Made by a program: the position numbers and the translations under genes. Source: Blasia pusilla (Eukaryota > Marchantiophyta > Marchantiopsida > Blasiales). Taken from it: a DNA stretch of 64,000 bases. Position 1 is the stretch's first letter, and every line of letters starts with the position of its first letter. Location of the stretch: NCBI GenBank assembly GCA_050084515.1, contig CM114271.1:8928001-8992000 (forward strand). The letters run 5' to 3'. This document shows positions 34,489-45,790 of the stretch, piece after piece. The notes beneath the pieces were generated by a model. That model had not been told where the DNA came from, ran no database searches, and saw nothing but the letters and a program-made list of their open reading frames with translations.

Positions 34489-35425
34489 ATCAGAACTTGA
34501 GTTTTGATTGCCCTCACTATCCTCTCCATCTCCCTGAAGAGAACCCACAATTGAGGAGCAAAATCAGAACTACAGTTCTCATTGCCTCCTTCCTGTCATC
34601 TCCACCTCCCTGAAGAGAAGGCACACCACAACTCATGAGCAAAATGGGAACTAGAGTTCCCATTGCCTCCTTCCTATCCTCTCCACCTCCCTGCAGAGAA
34701 GCCCCATAAGTGAAGAGCGGAATGGGAACTGAAGTTCCAATTGCCTCCTCACTTCACTTCTCTTCCCTACGCCGCCGCACTATGCCACGCAGTAGTCAGT
34801 TGCAGTTGAGACGCTCCACTATTCTCCAACTGATATAGAATTGGAACTTGAGTTCCCAATCCTCCTTGCTTCCTTGTCACTCCCACCGTGCCAATCTCTA
34901 CTACGCCATTGAGATGACCACCATGCAGTTGAACCACGCCTCGGCTCAACTGTGCTCAAAATGGAACTTGAGTTTCAAATCCCTTTTGTAACTCCTTGTC
35001 ACCCTTGCCACGCCGTGCCGTGCCGCGCCCCTCAAATGACTCGGCCTTTGCTGCTAAATCAGAACTTCAATTATGATTCCTACTTCGCCGCTCTGCTCCG
35101 ATCTGCGGCTTGGGAGGACGCTCTTGAATCAGAACTTAAGTTCTCATGCCTCCCTCAATTCCACTAACTTTGTGGCTAGCAGTCCTAGCTATGCTCTGGT
35201 AACGGATCCAAACTAGTGGCGCTAGATCCTCCATACTAGCTGCATCCCAAACCTTTCTCAACCTCTCACCGAGGGAAAGCTACACCACCTAGCCTCTTCC
35301 TTGCCTGAACCACATTCACCAACAAGGGAAATCGGAACTTCATTTCCAATTGAATGAAGAGCTCTCCTCCTCCTCACTCCTTCTCACTTTCCAAACAAAG
35401 GCTATCAGAACTTAAGTTGTGATGC
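34489..35425. repeat. Cluster of palindromes of a second family (P2), about ten copies
   Basis: Short palindromes around GGAACTTGAGTTCC at about 34492, 34562, 34647, 34724, 34845, 34964, 35063, 35130, 35333 and 35408, often followed by GCCTCC. The copy at about 34643-34664 is AATGGGAACT, AG, AGTTCCCATT, a perfect 10-bp stem. Flanking sequence is not repeated in step, so this is not a simple tandem array. No gene is seen from 34.0 to 35.5 kb. Confidence 0.8.
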
Positions 35426-36112
35426 CTCACACAGCACCTCCAGTGCTGCTCTCCTAACGTTTCCACATCGATGATCCGCTCATCTGAGGGAATCTATGTG
35501 GCTATGGGGAATCTTTTGGAATCTTCCTCAAATGAGCTCCGTTTCTGGTCCCGTTTTCACTATTGGACTCAAATTTTTGCGATCTTTCCAATGGCGAATT
35601 CAGATCTCATAAAATCTTGCACAATTAAAGACCATTGTGCCCTCCTTACATTCGTTTCTTGCTTGATTTTCCTCCTGCCCAATATTCATCCAATTTGGTC
35701 GAGAATCAACCACACCTCACTCAAAATCAACAACGAAGTGCCCACGGACTTGTTGACTTGCCCACACTCAATCAAGTCATGATTGATGGTGATTTCCTCA
35801 CCAAAATTGTCTTAATAACTCCGTCCCTACAATCTTATCCTCAATTGCTCCACTCTTGAGCAGCTCCACCAGGATTGAGAAGCCTCCCCCTCTTCAAATC
35901 TTGTCAAATCTATCTCATTGCAAAGATTTATCAATTCTGAACATCTCACTTCGATTTCACCAATTCTTCTACCCCATGTTCTCCCGCATAGTCAAGATAC
36001 ACTAGCTTGCAATTCTTGCAAATCCCACAGCACCATAATTGTGCTCTACACCACAAATTGAGTCCGACTTTCTCTTCTATTTAGAACCAACGTGCATCTC
36101 CTTAGGATATAA
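35426..36112. other. Non-coding stretch, nothing assigned
   Basis: Pyrimidine-rich sequence with open frames up to about 100 codons that carry no recognisable domain and have no support. It may be the leader or LTR of GypsyM copy A, but no matching second copy was found to prove it. Confidence 0.4.
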
Positions 36113-36217
36113 AGTTGAATACGAATTGTAAACTCTGATGAAATCTACAATCAACCGTGCTTCATCCAAACAACCATACTCATAATTCTGATATGCACTA
36201 GTGTGACAACAAGAGAA
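36113..36217. repeat. 110-bp repeat Y, copy 2
   Basis: Matches 22577-22689 with a few differences, starting AAAGTTGAATACGAATTG and ending near CAACAAGAGAAAG. Here it is not next to a copia LTR, so it is an independent dispersed repeat. Confidence 0.75.
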
Positions 36218-36612
36218 AGTATACACGAGGATTCCCAAAATGTGTGATCTCCTTATTGATCACTCCTAGCCCACTCTTCAAGAGAGAATCTATGCTCAAT
36301 ACATGCACGTCGCAATGTATCATAGATTCCAATAAGGGTCTGCAATCCTAAGGAGATGAGCTCCAAATGAGACTCATCCAAGGTATACCCCCCTAGGCAC
36401 CTCCATGGATGACCTGTACACACAAGTCACCTCCCTCCTAGCAGGTCACTACCAACATGTAGTATATCCATATTAGCTCCCTAACAACTACACATATGGT
36501 CCCCTCATGAGACCGACTACCAACTAACCCATGATACTATAGGTCCAAGTGGAGCCATTCATGGTTGGGAAGGTCAACCTCTCCAAGGTTGCCACTCCTC
36601 ATAAAGGGAAGG

Positions 36613-36634
36613 GTGACCTACACCCGTAGGTCAC
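36613..36634. repeat. Perfect 9-bp inverted repeat
   Basis: GTGACCTAC, four bases, GTAGGTCAC. It stands in a stretch (36400-36650) with several AGGTCAC or GTGACC words. GTAGGTCACCTCC near 51153 has the same right arm. Confidence 0.7.
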
Positions 36635-36759
36635 CTCTTAAGAGCAATTCACATATGACCTCTCAAAATAGGGAAGTACAAGACCCCTCTAAGGCCTCGA
36701 TACTATCTCGCCCTGCGCCTCATCTATCATGACAATCCTTAAATATCTTTCCAAACGAT

Positions 36760-37030
36760 ATGAGTAGTAAAGATCTGAAGCGCTTCATGCGAAGTAGGCA
36801 CCTACTGGGATCTTTTAACTGCTTTGATCTACAATTCTCTTAAGTTTTCCTATGATCCCTAAGAATCCGCTGGTCATAACTCTTCCAATTGCTTTGTTCT
36901 TCCTTCTTCGTTCTTCTGCGAAGTACTGCTACTTCGTCTTGGTGCTTCCTACAAGAACGAAGTACTTCACAATCGCGTTCTTTATTTGTGCTTCATTGTC
37001 TTGGTCTTTAGACTTCGTGAATTCATTTCC
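36760..37030. repeat. Palindromes of a third family (P3, CTTCGT/ACGAAG), cluster 1
   Basis: Repeated CTTCG and CGAAG words form short stems: GCTTCATGCGAAG near 36782, CTTCGTTCTTCTGCGAAG near 36902, and further ACTTCGT and ACGAAGT words to about 37020. A second cluster is at about 38560-38750. Confidence 0.55.
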
Positions 37031-37320
37031 CTATCCTCCAAGTGAAATCCTTGATGTTCCACCTCTCTACCTTATCCTAGGAGCTTCATAGTCAATTCCA
37101 ATACTCCTCATTCTCCCAATACGCCAAAAATAATATTCAAGACAACCTTTACTTCAAAGAGTCTTCATTCTTGAAGACATGTATACTCAAGTTGAATACA
37201 AAAATCTGTTTATCTTCAAAATTGCAAAATTGTGGGTATCACAACTCTTCCACATTGAAGAGGTTAATTTCTTCCACAGGGTTTAGCCAAGAAGAAGTCT
37301 CTTCTCCTTCAGAGATCTCC

Positions 37321-37833
37321 CTAACACTCATTCATTATTCCGCTCGATTTCCAGGAGGACACGTCCTCCATTTTGACACTTTTGGTGGGGCGCTCGGAGG
37401 TTTCCACTTCCACTTCTAGGGCCACAACCCTCTCCTTCCTGGCTCTGGCCAATTCTTCTTTCCTGTAAGCGGCATCTCGCTTCTTTTGCTTTAGCTCATC
37501 CACAATTTGTTTCTTCCCCACCTTCTCCATCTCCGCGAGCACTTTTGTTTGTTGCCTCGCTTCTTGCTTCGCATGCTTCTCAAGAGCAAGCTATGCCATC
37601 AACTCCTGCTTGTGCATTTTGGCTTCCCTCTTGCGCTCCTTGATCTCCTCTCGCCTTACGTCCGTGGCCAAGCGTCGGCCAAAACTAGCGGAGGAAGGAG
37701 TCTCGAAAGGCTTGGGAGAGAATCTCCCACCCTTGTTGGCTTGGGCTTTTTTTCGAGTCATACTCAAAGTGATAGATGTGCAAAAACCAAGAGAAATGTT
37801 GCAAAGATTAGATCGAACGATGGGCGAGAGCAT
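37321..37833 (-). pseudogene. Unrecognised Lys/Glu/Arg-rich, probably coiled-coil protein
   Basis: One frame from 37833 to 37321 with a single in-frame TAG at about 37593-37591. A likely start is the internal ATG near 37762 (MTRKKAQANKGGRFS). Segments such as RREEIKERKREAKMHKQEL and VGKKQIVDELKQKKRDAAYR suggest a long charged helix. No family recognised. It lies between two P3 palindrome clusters and is probably a transposon-encoded accessory protein or a fragment of a captured gene. Confidence 0.35.
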
Positions 37834-37839
37834 TCGAGT

Positions 37840-38480
37840 CTTGAATCGTCATCACCTTTCAGAAAAATCACTTCAAACTCAACCATCATCACCTTCCAAA
37901 GGGATGGTCACCAACCGTTTATGGGTGCGGCTGAAGAGGTACACCACCGATTTTCAAAATGACTGTGGAAATAGAGAGGCGGTTTGGGAAAAGTCGCGAA
38001 CTGGGGCCTTCACAAGAGTAAGGGTTGAAAATGAAATGGTAGAATGAAAAAGTGAAATTCGACAATCATACAAAGTCTCTTCCAGAAGTTGTACCCACTC
38101 TTTCAATTACCCTTGAAGACTTACAACTATTTACTCCATCTGATGTCTTAGTCCAGAACGAAGTACTACGGAGTAAATTAGTTGTTAACAAGTCGCGAGA
38201 AAGAATGCGCAATCATACCCCTAACATTATCAACAAACCTTCAGGTGTAGTTTTGCACCTACACTTGAATTTGATAGTTTAGACGATACTTTTATGGAGA
38301 TAGGAGAGACATCATGAAGTGTTCGCCGGGCGCTCACATTTAAGGGAGGGGGTATGTGATACCCATAATTTTATACTCTTGAAGAATATATCTTTTTATT
38401 CAACGAAGACTCTTGTATATTATGATTATGATTTTGATTATTTATTATTATGAGGAAGAATGAGTGAATCACGAAGCTCC
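37840..38480. other. Non-coding stretch, nothing assigned
   Basis: Only short, unsupported open frames are present. GTGATACCCATAATTTTATAC near 38356 resembles an LTR start, but no partner was found. Confidence 0.35.
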
Positions 38481-38559
38481 TGGGACAAGGTAGAGAGATG
38501 GAAGATCAAGGATTTGCCTTAGAGGAGAGGAAAACGCAATAACAAAGTCTCAAGACTCA

Positions 38560-38760
38560 GAACGAAACTTAACGAAGCTCAACGAAGATGTACGAAACTC
38601 TATCTTTGAAGTGCTTCGCTACATAACGAAGCATCACAAAGAAAACAAGAAAAGAAGAAATAAGAACTTCGCTCTTACACGAAGCACCAGAAATAAAAAT
38701 GAAGCATGGAGTACTTCGTCCTCATGAAGTCCAACAAAGCGAAGCTAAGAAGGACTATGA
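38560..38760. repeat. P3 palindromes, cluster 2
   Basis: Many ACGAAG/CTTCGT words in 200 bp, several forming stems, for example GTGCTTCGCTACATAACGAAGC near 38622, ACTTCGCTCTTACACGAAGC near 38672 and GAAGCATGGAGTACTTCGTC near 38702. The rest of the sequence differs from cluster 1. Confidence 0.55.
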
Positions 38761-38779
38761 TTTCAAGCGACACATGTTA

Positions 38780-40455
38780 GAACAGTTAAACTAGGAAAGG
38801 GCGCAACCCTTTGTATCAAATTGGTAGTTAGGACAGTTTTGTACCGCGGATTCACAGGGATCGTAGGAAAAGCTAAGAGAACCATAGATCTAGGTAGTTA
38901 GAAATAGTGAAGAGACACTAGCTTCATCAAGAACGTTTCGAATCTTTGGATCACTTCCACTCCAGTGACTATTTAAGAAGCAAGGCAGAAGCCATAATCA
39001 TCATTCTCTTACGAAGTCCTTATGTTGTAGGAATGGTCCGAGCAAGAGAGTAGTTCCCTCTCGAGCTTGTATACACTTTGAAGCTTTCTCGTTCTTGATG
39101 GAGTAGTAAAGCAATCATTCATTCATTCTGATGTGCTATGCTTATGTCTGATTATTATTTTTGGGTCTATAGAGTGAAGAGTGAATCAGGCGAACCTTTC
39201 TCATCAATGAAATAATCAACCTGAGTTGTAGGAAATCTGTTTGACAGTGAGTAACCTGCCGAGACGGATTGAGTTCCGAAAGTAGGAGAAGCCAGCTTTT
39301 GTGTTGAGATCTCTGTGAGGTTTCTTGATGTCGAGAGGAAAATCTACCTGAACATGCTGTCAATTCCACTAGAGAGAATCGAGAAAAGATCCTTTGGTAC
39401 TAAGAAAGATCAGAAGATATTAATAAGACATTGAATATAACTCACACACCTTTAAATACAACTATTACAACATAATTGTAATTCCGAACTCTCTTTTCAT
39501 CAAACAATGATCCTCTTGGGGATCGAACTTATTAAAAAGACTATAAAATATAAACACTTGTATATTACAGCGATAGAAAGAGTATCTTTTTCCTTGAGTT
39601 GTACATTACAACATATGAGCGAAGAGCAAAGCACTTTGTCAATTAACAAAGAAGAAGAGGTTCCAACTTTGCAGAGAATAGAAGACTGTCCGCGATTTCA
39701 AGTGGCACACCATTAGAGTAGTTAGGTTAGGAAGAGACATACATTTTCAGAACAAATAGGAAGGTAGAAGAGTTACGACCTATGAATTCCTAGGAATCAT
39801 AGGAAAAATTAAGAGAACCGTAGATTAAAGTAGTTACAAGATCTCAAGAGGTGTTTACTCTAAAGAAGCGCTTCATATCTTTGATATTGACGTCGTTTAA
39901 GATAATATTTAAAGACTATCAAAGGAGTTTCCAGCATCATTCTCTTACGACGTCCTTATGATGTAGGAATGATCTGAGCCAAAGAGTAATACCCTCACAT
40001 GCTTGTACACACTTTACAGCCTTTTTGTTCTTGATGGAATAGCATAAACCTCATTTCTTCATTATGATGTGGGGTGTATCTATCTAAGAGATCTTATTCG
40101 GTCTGCAGAGTGAGAAATGATTGGTAGAGCATCTTTCACTAGAAGAATAATCAATTGCAAGATGTAGGAAGTCTATTTGACAGAGAGTTACGTGCCAAGA
40201 TGGATTTAGTTCCGAGAGTAGGAAAAGCCATCTGGCGATTGAGATCTCTGTGAGGTTCTTTTGTTAAGGAAGCATCTGCCAGAGAGTTCTATACCACTTG
40301 AGAGAATAGAAGAAAGGAAATCTTGGTACTTATTAAGAGAAGAACAACCTGATGAATGTTTGAATCTGTTTTGTATAAACATAATCATCACCTTCACATA
40401 AACAACACAACTTAAAGCTCTCTTTTCGGATAATAGTGATCTTTTTTGATATTTG
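38780..40455 (-). mobile_element. Tandem pair of LTR-like repeat X (possible TRIM-like element)
   Basis: Two direct copies, about 38780-39525 and 39716-40455, share landmarks in the same order: AAGAGAACC.TAGAT, CATCATTCTCTTACGA, GTAGGAATG.TC, TTGTACACACTTT-like words, GTTCTTGATGGA, GAGATCTCTGTGAGGTT and GGTACTTA. Only about 190 bp lie between them, without coding capacity. Copy 1 of the same repeat is at 21915-22448 on the opposite strand. Two LTR-like blocks around a tiny interior fit a TRIM-type element, but no primer-binding site or duplication was proved. Confidence 0.5.
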
Positions 40456-40930
40456 CTATAGGGTGTTGAATGGATGGTTGACCATGGGTGCACACGTTTA
40501 TGACCATGTGGAAAAAGGACTCAAACCCTTTTTTTTTTATGTGAGGTAAAAGCAAAAGATGTTGGCAGCTTGAAGATATGCTGGTTACTCTTATAAGAGG
40601 TGGTGAAGGAAAAAAAAAAAGGCCACCTCCTGAAATTTATGCGTTCATAGCGGAAAATGCACAACTAGGATGAATTTCTATTAGGGAAGTGTTATGGGGT
40701 GGAGAAGTTCAACTAGAAAGGGAAAGATCGGATGCTTTCCATTGGTAATAGTCCGTGACTCACTATACGAAATCTTGCATCAAGGAGAATAAATGATCAG
40801 AGCATGTTGATCTACTACAACATTGCAAGGATAGCAAATGCTTGAAACAAGCGATGGAGTCCCAATAAGAGCTTCATGTGTGGTGGAGGAAGCATGCAAT
40901 TGAGGGGAAATATAAAGAGTTGTGTTGTGA
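40440..40930 (+). pseudogene. Fragment of the MULE-like transposase (second copy)
   Basis: Matches 58755-59228 of the element at 56-62 kb: RVLNGWLTMGAHVYDHVEKG, then a homopolymer-disrupted middle, and the segments corresponding to AFHW and the WWRKHAIEG tail. Runs of T and A (about 40528 and 40611) and stops show decay. No terminal repeats are nearby. Confidence 0.85.
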
Positions 40931-40934
40931 AACC

Positions 40935-41215
40935 TGGTAAATAGATTGAGGTACAAACCCATAGGAATTGAGCAAAGCCAATTGTCCCTCCATGGAGTTT
41001 AACCTTGTAGCAATCTTGAGCAAGCCACCAAGATTAGGAGCCCCAGGGGATACTCATGGACAAAGCCCGACCATCAGCTTGAAATCAACAAGATGAGCGT
41101 AGGAATAAGCACCAAGAGGGCTACCCATCCTGGAAACCACCGGGAGTCGCTCCTAGTCCTAGTCCTCGAACAAAGCGGAAGAGCAAGAAGAGGGACGGAA
41201 GTCTGTCACCCCGCA
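40935..41215 (+). pseudogene. Gag-like element interrupted by the chromovirus, left part
   Basis: The sequence up to 41215 continues at 48585 after removal of the chromovirus and one CCGCA. It is basic and Ser-rich and belongs to the start of the gag-like region described at 48585-50130. Frames are poor and the 5' boundary is unclear. Confidence 0.5.
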
Positions 41216-42215
41216 TGTCGCGCCCCTACTCTCCTTGAACGTCAATCTTTAGTGTTGCGGAAGCGTGCGTTCAGTAGGTCACGAACTCATCGCCGATCTG
41301 CACCCAAACACGCACTCTCGTTAGTTGGGTTTGGCCAACCGGCGTTCCAACCCACCGAGTCCTCAACTCGGCGTCTCATCATGCTCAACGTTCCTTAGTT
41401 CCTCGCTTCCAACACATGGCAAGTCCTTCAAGACTTGGAACAGACTTCCTGGTTAGTCCAGGGATCAAACAAGATTTTGCGCGCCTAGCGATCCCAACTG
41501 TTCAACGGTCCTCGGGTGAGTTCCGAACCGAGACCCAAGTAATTGAGTCGCGGCGTGAAATCCAAGAGGGATGTCTAAAATCGCTTCAATGGACTTGGTG
41601 CAGGTTTTCCAACCTAACGCCCAACTCGCGTTCCGTTCCATGCCCTTGAGCCGCCCCGCAACGCCCAAAGTGGGGTTTGGGTTCCAAGCACTCTCGGAGA
41701 CCTTGCCCCTTACTAGTACTTCTGGGGTTCTCCAATAACCCCTCCCCTTTGGGAAAAGAGGGTCGGGCCCTTCATTGTGGCCCTCAACCCGACTCCACTT
41801 ACAGTCGTTTTCGGGTCGTATCTCGGCTGGTGCTTATGCGTTTGCATCGATCTTTGGTGCGTTTGGACCGGCTCTCCACAAGCTTTCCAACGCACCCTTA
41901 TTTGCTCCAAACGCATCTTGGCGCTAAAAGTTATGGCCATAAATACAGTCAGAAACTCTCAAACGCTAGTGGTGTTCCAAATTCGGATCTTCCCTTTGGC
42001 AACCCACTTCCTAGACTCGACTTCTTTCAAGTCTCATTCCGCGTTTGGTCCAGGTTTCTCAGTCACGACCATACCACCTGAAACACGACTCCTCGTTCGC
42101 GTCTCGTCTCTTGTCTCCTCTTTGAGACAACTCCAACGCGCAAACCATCTTAGCGTGAGCCCGCTAATGTTCTGATGTTCCGCTTGGCACTTGTTTGGTC
42201 ATGAGGGTCGCGACA
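41216..42215 (-). repeat. 3' LTR of the chromovirus
   Basis: 1,000 bp, ends TG/CA, differing from the 5' LTR at only a few dozen positions by eye. Preceded in element order by the polypurine tract at 42229-42216. The stretch 42230-42906 between it and the chromodomain stop is non-coding. Confidence 0.97.
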
Positions 42216-42906
42216 CTCACCCCTCTTTTAGAGATTGATGCCCTCATCAACGCAAACCTTTATTATGTCAAGTCTCCTGGGCAGCCTACCCCTTGACATT
42301 GAATTGCGTTCTGGTGGCTAACCCGCAATTCCTCTTAGTCTCTAGTTGTCGCTTTGCCCCACTTAGAATTACTAGCCTCTCCTCTTCGATAAGCCTGGAC
42401 TAGTTCCAAGGAACTAACCTTTCAAATAAGCTTACTAAGTGTGCAACCTTAGACTCTTTCGACTCATTACTGTAAACATCACACCTGTTTACCTGGTCCA
42501 CAAATCGTACTACTATTGGGTGGCTCTCGTATTCGACTTAGGCGCGTTACTAAGTTTATTTATGTGGCCACAAGTAAGATCATCCCAAGCCCCAAGACAG
42601 ACTTCATCTGCCCCGCCGACGCTAGGGCGAGCCTGAGTGTAATCCAACACAAGGTCCTGTTCTAGGTGCTTATCCACATACGAGCTCTCACCTCAAATAC
42701 TCCTTGTCTGTCCTCTTGTCGTACATTCTAAGCCTATGATGAACGACTCATAACCATGCACTACCACATACAAATTGCAATCAACACTGGTATCGAATCT
42801 CCAAATCCATACACTCCTTTATTGCAACACTAGCATATTCTAGTTACAACGGCCTTCGGCCCAAGATTCCACTGGTTACAAGTCATGTCTCTAGCTTCTC
42901 CTCGTA

Positions 42907-43469
42907 CTAACGTATGTGCTTCGCTTGTGTTCGCTTGAAGTCACGCAACAACTCTTGCGCGTGTTCCAAATCCGCCTCCGCAATCCAAGTCGCCTCCTTC
43001 ATATGGTAGCCCTTCCATTTTACCAAGTATTCATACTTGTTGGCCCGACGTCTCGAACGTAAGATGGTCTCCACCTCAAACTCCGGCTCTTCATTTACGT
43101 TGACCGGGTGCGGTCTCACCACCTGTCTCGCTCAAAACGTCCATTATCTTGAAGATATTTCTTCAACAATGACACATGAAAGGTCGGGTAAATCTTGAAC
43201 TCGTCCGGCAGCCTCAACGTATACACATCCTCAAACGGGTTTGCCACAATCACATACGGTCCAACATACTTGGCAGACAGCTTCGCAGACAACTTTTTGG
43301 GAAGAGTGAGATTCTTTACACTCAACCACACTTGTTCTCCAACTTGGAATCGTACTTGGCGCCGACTCTTGTTCGCATGCTTAACGTACCTCATTTGAGC
43401 CTTTGCAAGACTTCGCCTTGCGCGCTCTTCTTGTTCTCGCATCTCTACCAGCAAACCTTCTGCCGTCAC
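42907..43469 (-). pseudogene. Chromovirus integrase C-terminus and chromodomain
   Basis: Frame 43469-43116 carries the integrase tail (VRFQVGEQVWLSVKNL and FHVSLLKKYL), and frame 43122-42907 a chromodomain: FEVETILRSRRR, YEYLVKWKGY, EATWIAEADL, ending at TAG 42907. The aromatic residues that read methylated histone H3 are largely kept (Y-x-V-K-W). A frameshift near 43120 separates the two. Confidence 0.93.
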
Positions 43470-43478
43470 TTGTCGTGT

Positions 43479-44285
43479 TCATGGCAATGTAGTACCCTTC
43501 GAAAGGGCTAGATCAAGAGGCCCTTCTGGCTCTCGTCCATTTTCCAAGAGAAACGGAGATTCTCCAGTTGCAGAATGCTTGGTCGAGTTGTAGCAGTATT
43601 CCGCCATGCTCAGCCAGCTGACCCAATCGCGTTGATCAGCATTGACATAATTCCTTAAGTACTGATTCACGATAGAGTTGACCTTTTCAGTCTGTCCATC
43701 CGTCTGTAGGTGGAAAGCCGTACTGAAACTCAGCTTGGTCTTAAACCTTATGAACAAGTGCTTCCAGAAAGCACTGGTAAACTTTGGATCCCGATATGAA
43801 ACAATGCTCCTCGGCAAACCATGAGCACGCCACCAGCTATCGAGGAATAGTTGCGCCGTTGTATACGCCGTTGCGGAATCCACCGTCGGCACGAATCTCG
43901 CGAACTTGCTAAACCGATCAACAATCACAAGTATAGCGTTGTATCCCTCAGATTCCGGAAGACTCGTGATGAAATCCATACTCACACTTTGCAAGGGTCC
44001 TTCTGGGATCGGCAAGGGATGCAGCAAGCCCTGTTTCTTATCATAAGAGACTCTATTCGCTTGGCAAGTCACACAGGTCTTCACATATTGAGCAACATCC
44101 TCTTTCATGTTGGGCCAAAAGAACCGTTTCGACAGAACAGCTAGCGTAGATTTCTCTCCTTTATGTCTTGCCAAGGGCCCGTCGTGACATTCCGCCAACA
44201 CCTTGGTTCGCATCCTGCCTTGCCCTACATAGATCCTACTCTGTTTGAACCTTAGTAAACCATGCCTCAAATTTATGTTGGCCAC
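43479..44285 (-). pseudogene. Chromovirus integrase core
   Basis: Open for 268 codons. HHCC zinc region: ECHDGPLARHKGEKS ... CVTCQANR. Catalytic residues: Asp in SMDFITSLPESEGYNA, Asp in SYRDPKFTSAFW, Glu in DGQTEKVNSIVNQYL. It ends in SPFLLENGREP. The catalytic triad is intact. Confidence 0.95.
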
Positions 44286-44527
44286 CTTCTCACCCTACTT
44301 CAACTTCCTCAGGTATTCCCCTCCTTGAGCATCCTTCATATATCCTTCACGAATCCTTCTTTCCAGATCTGTTTCCTTAGGGAACATTGCTCTCAAGACC
44401 TATGTCGTCGATGGCATGTGTTCCTCCTTGCGACTTAACGCATCTGGAATCACATTATCTTTACCTGACTTGTGGATCAACTCTACATCCATCGCCAAGG
44501 TATCATGCCACCGCAGATTGTTTGGTG

Positions 44528-45790
44528 TCACTTTCGATCCTGGGTCTCAAAATACTTGAGTGATATATTATCGGTGAATACTCGAGTCCTGTGGAGCCCT
44601 AGATAATGCCGCCACTTCCTCAAGCAATGTACCACCGCGAACAACTCTTTCTCGTGAGTAGGCCATCTCCTTTCAGTATCGCTAAGCTTCTTGCTCTCAT
44701 ATGCCACCGGTCTCCCTTCTCGCACCAACATTCCTGCAACCGCAAAATCACTAGCATCGGTATGCACTTCGAACGGTTTGTCAAACTCCGGCAGCTTCAA
44801 CACTGGTTCCTGCGATAGAATCTGCTTTACTCGGTTGAATGCCTCATTAACTTCTTGGGTCCAAGTCGTGTTGGCAAACTTTGCTGTCCAATCCGTGAGA
44901 GGTCTCACAATTCCCGAAAAGTTTTTCACATATGTACGATAAAATTGCACCGCACCTATGAACCTCCTCATCCCCTTTAGAGTGGATGGGGGTTCCCACT
45001 CGAAAATCGCTTTCACCTTCTCCCTGTCTGGACTGACGCCATCTGCACTGACCACGTGACCCAAGAATTTGATCTTTCTCAAACCAAACTCGCTCTTCTC
45101 TACATTCGCATACAGCTAATTTGCCCTTAGCTTAGCCAAGACCGCTCTCACATGTCGAACGTGCTCCTCTAGTGACTTCGAATAGATAATTATATCATCG
45201 ATATAGATGATAACATACTCATCCATTTCCTTGTGAAAAATGGAGTTCATCAATGTGGTGAATGTTGGAGGCGCGTTACATAGACCGAAAGGCATCACTA
45301 CAAACTCAAAGGACCCGTATCACGTCCTGCACGCAATCTTCTCCACATCTGCTTTGGCAATCCGAATCTGGTAATATCCTGACTTTAAGTCAATCCTACT
45401 GAAATATCTTGCGCCTGCCAGCCTATCAAAGAGATCATCTATCCTTGGAAGAGGATAATTGTTCGAATCGTCACTTTTTGTTAGGCACGGTAATCAACAC
45501 ACTGACCTCATCTTTCCATCCTTCTTCTTTACAAAGAGAACAGGTGCTCCATAAGGTGACTTGCTAGTCCTAATGTAACCCTTTTCCAAGAGCTCACTTA
45601 ACTGCTTTTTCAACTCAAGAAGTTCCTCCTGATTCAACCTATATTGTGCTTTTGAAGGCGGTTGGGAACCGGGTATGATCTCTATCTTATGATCTACGGC
45701 TCTATGCGGCGGCAATTCGGTCGGAAGCTCGTTTGTCAAGACATCCTCAAACTCCTTGACCACTTCTGGAGTGGTTGGGACTACCCTCAA
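44528..45790 (-). pseudogene. Chromovirus reverse transcriptase and RNase H
   Basis: RT lead-in DHKIEIIPGSQPPSKAQYRL, then GYIRTSKSPYGAPVLFVKKK (45790-45494), a frameshifted middle, MPFGLCNAPPTF and the catalytic YIDDIIIYS (45298-45116). A separate frame, 45082-44528, holds FLGHVVSADGVSPDREKV and RNase H with HTDASDFAVAGMLV, HEKELFAVVHCL and TDNISLKYF. Frameshifts lie near 45790, 45490-45300 and 45100. Confidence 0.95.
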
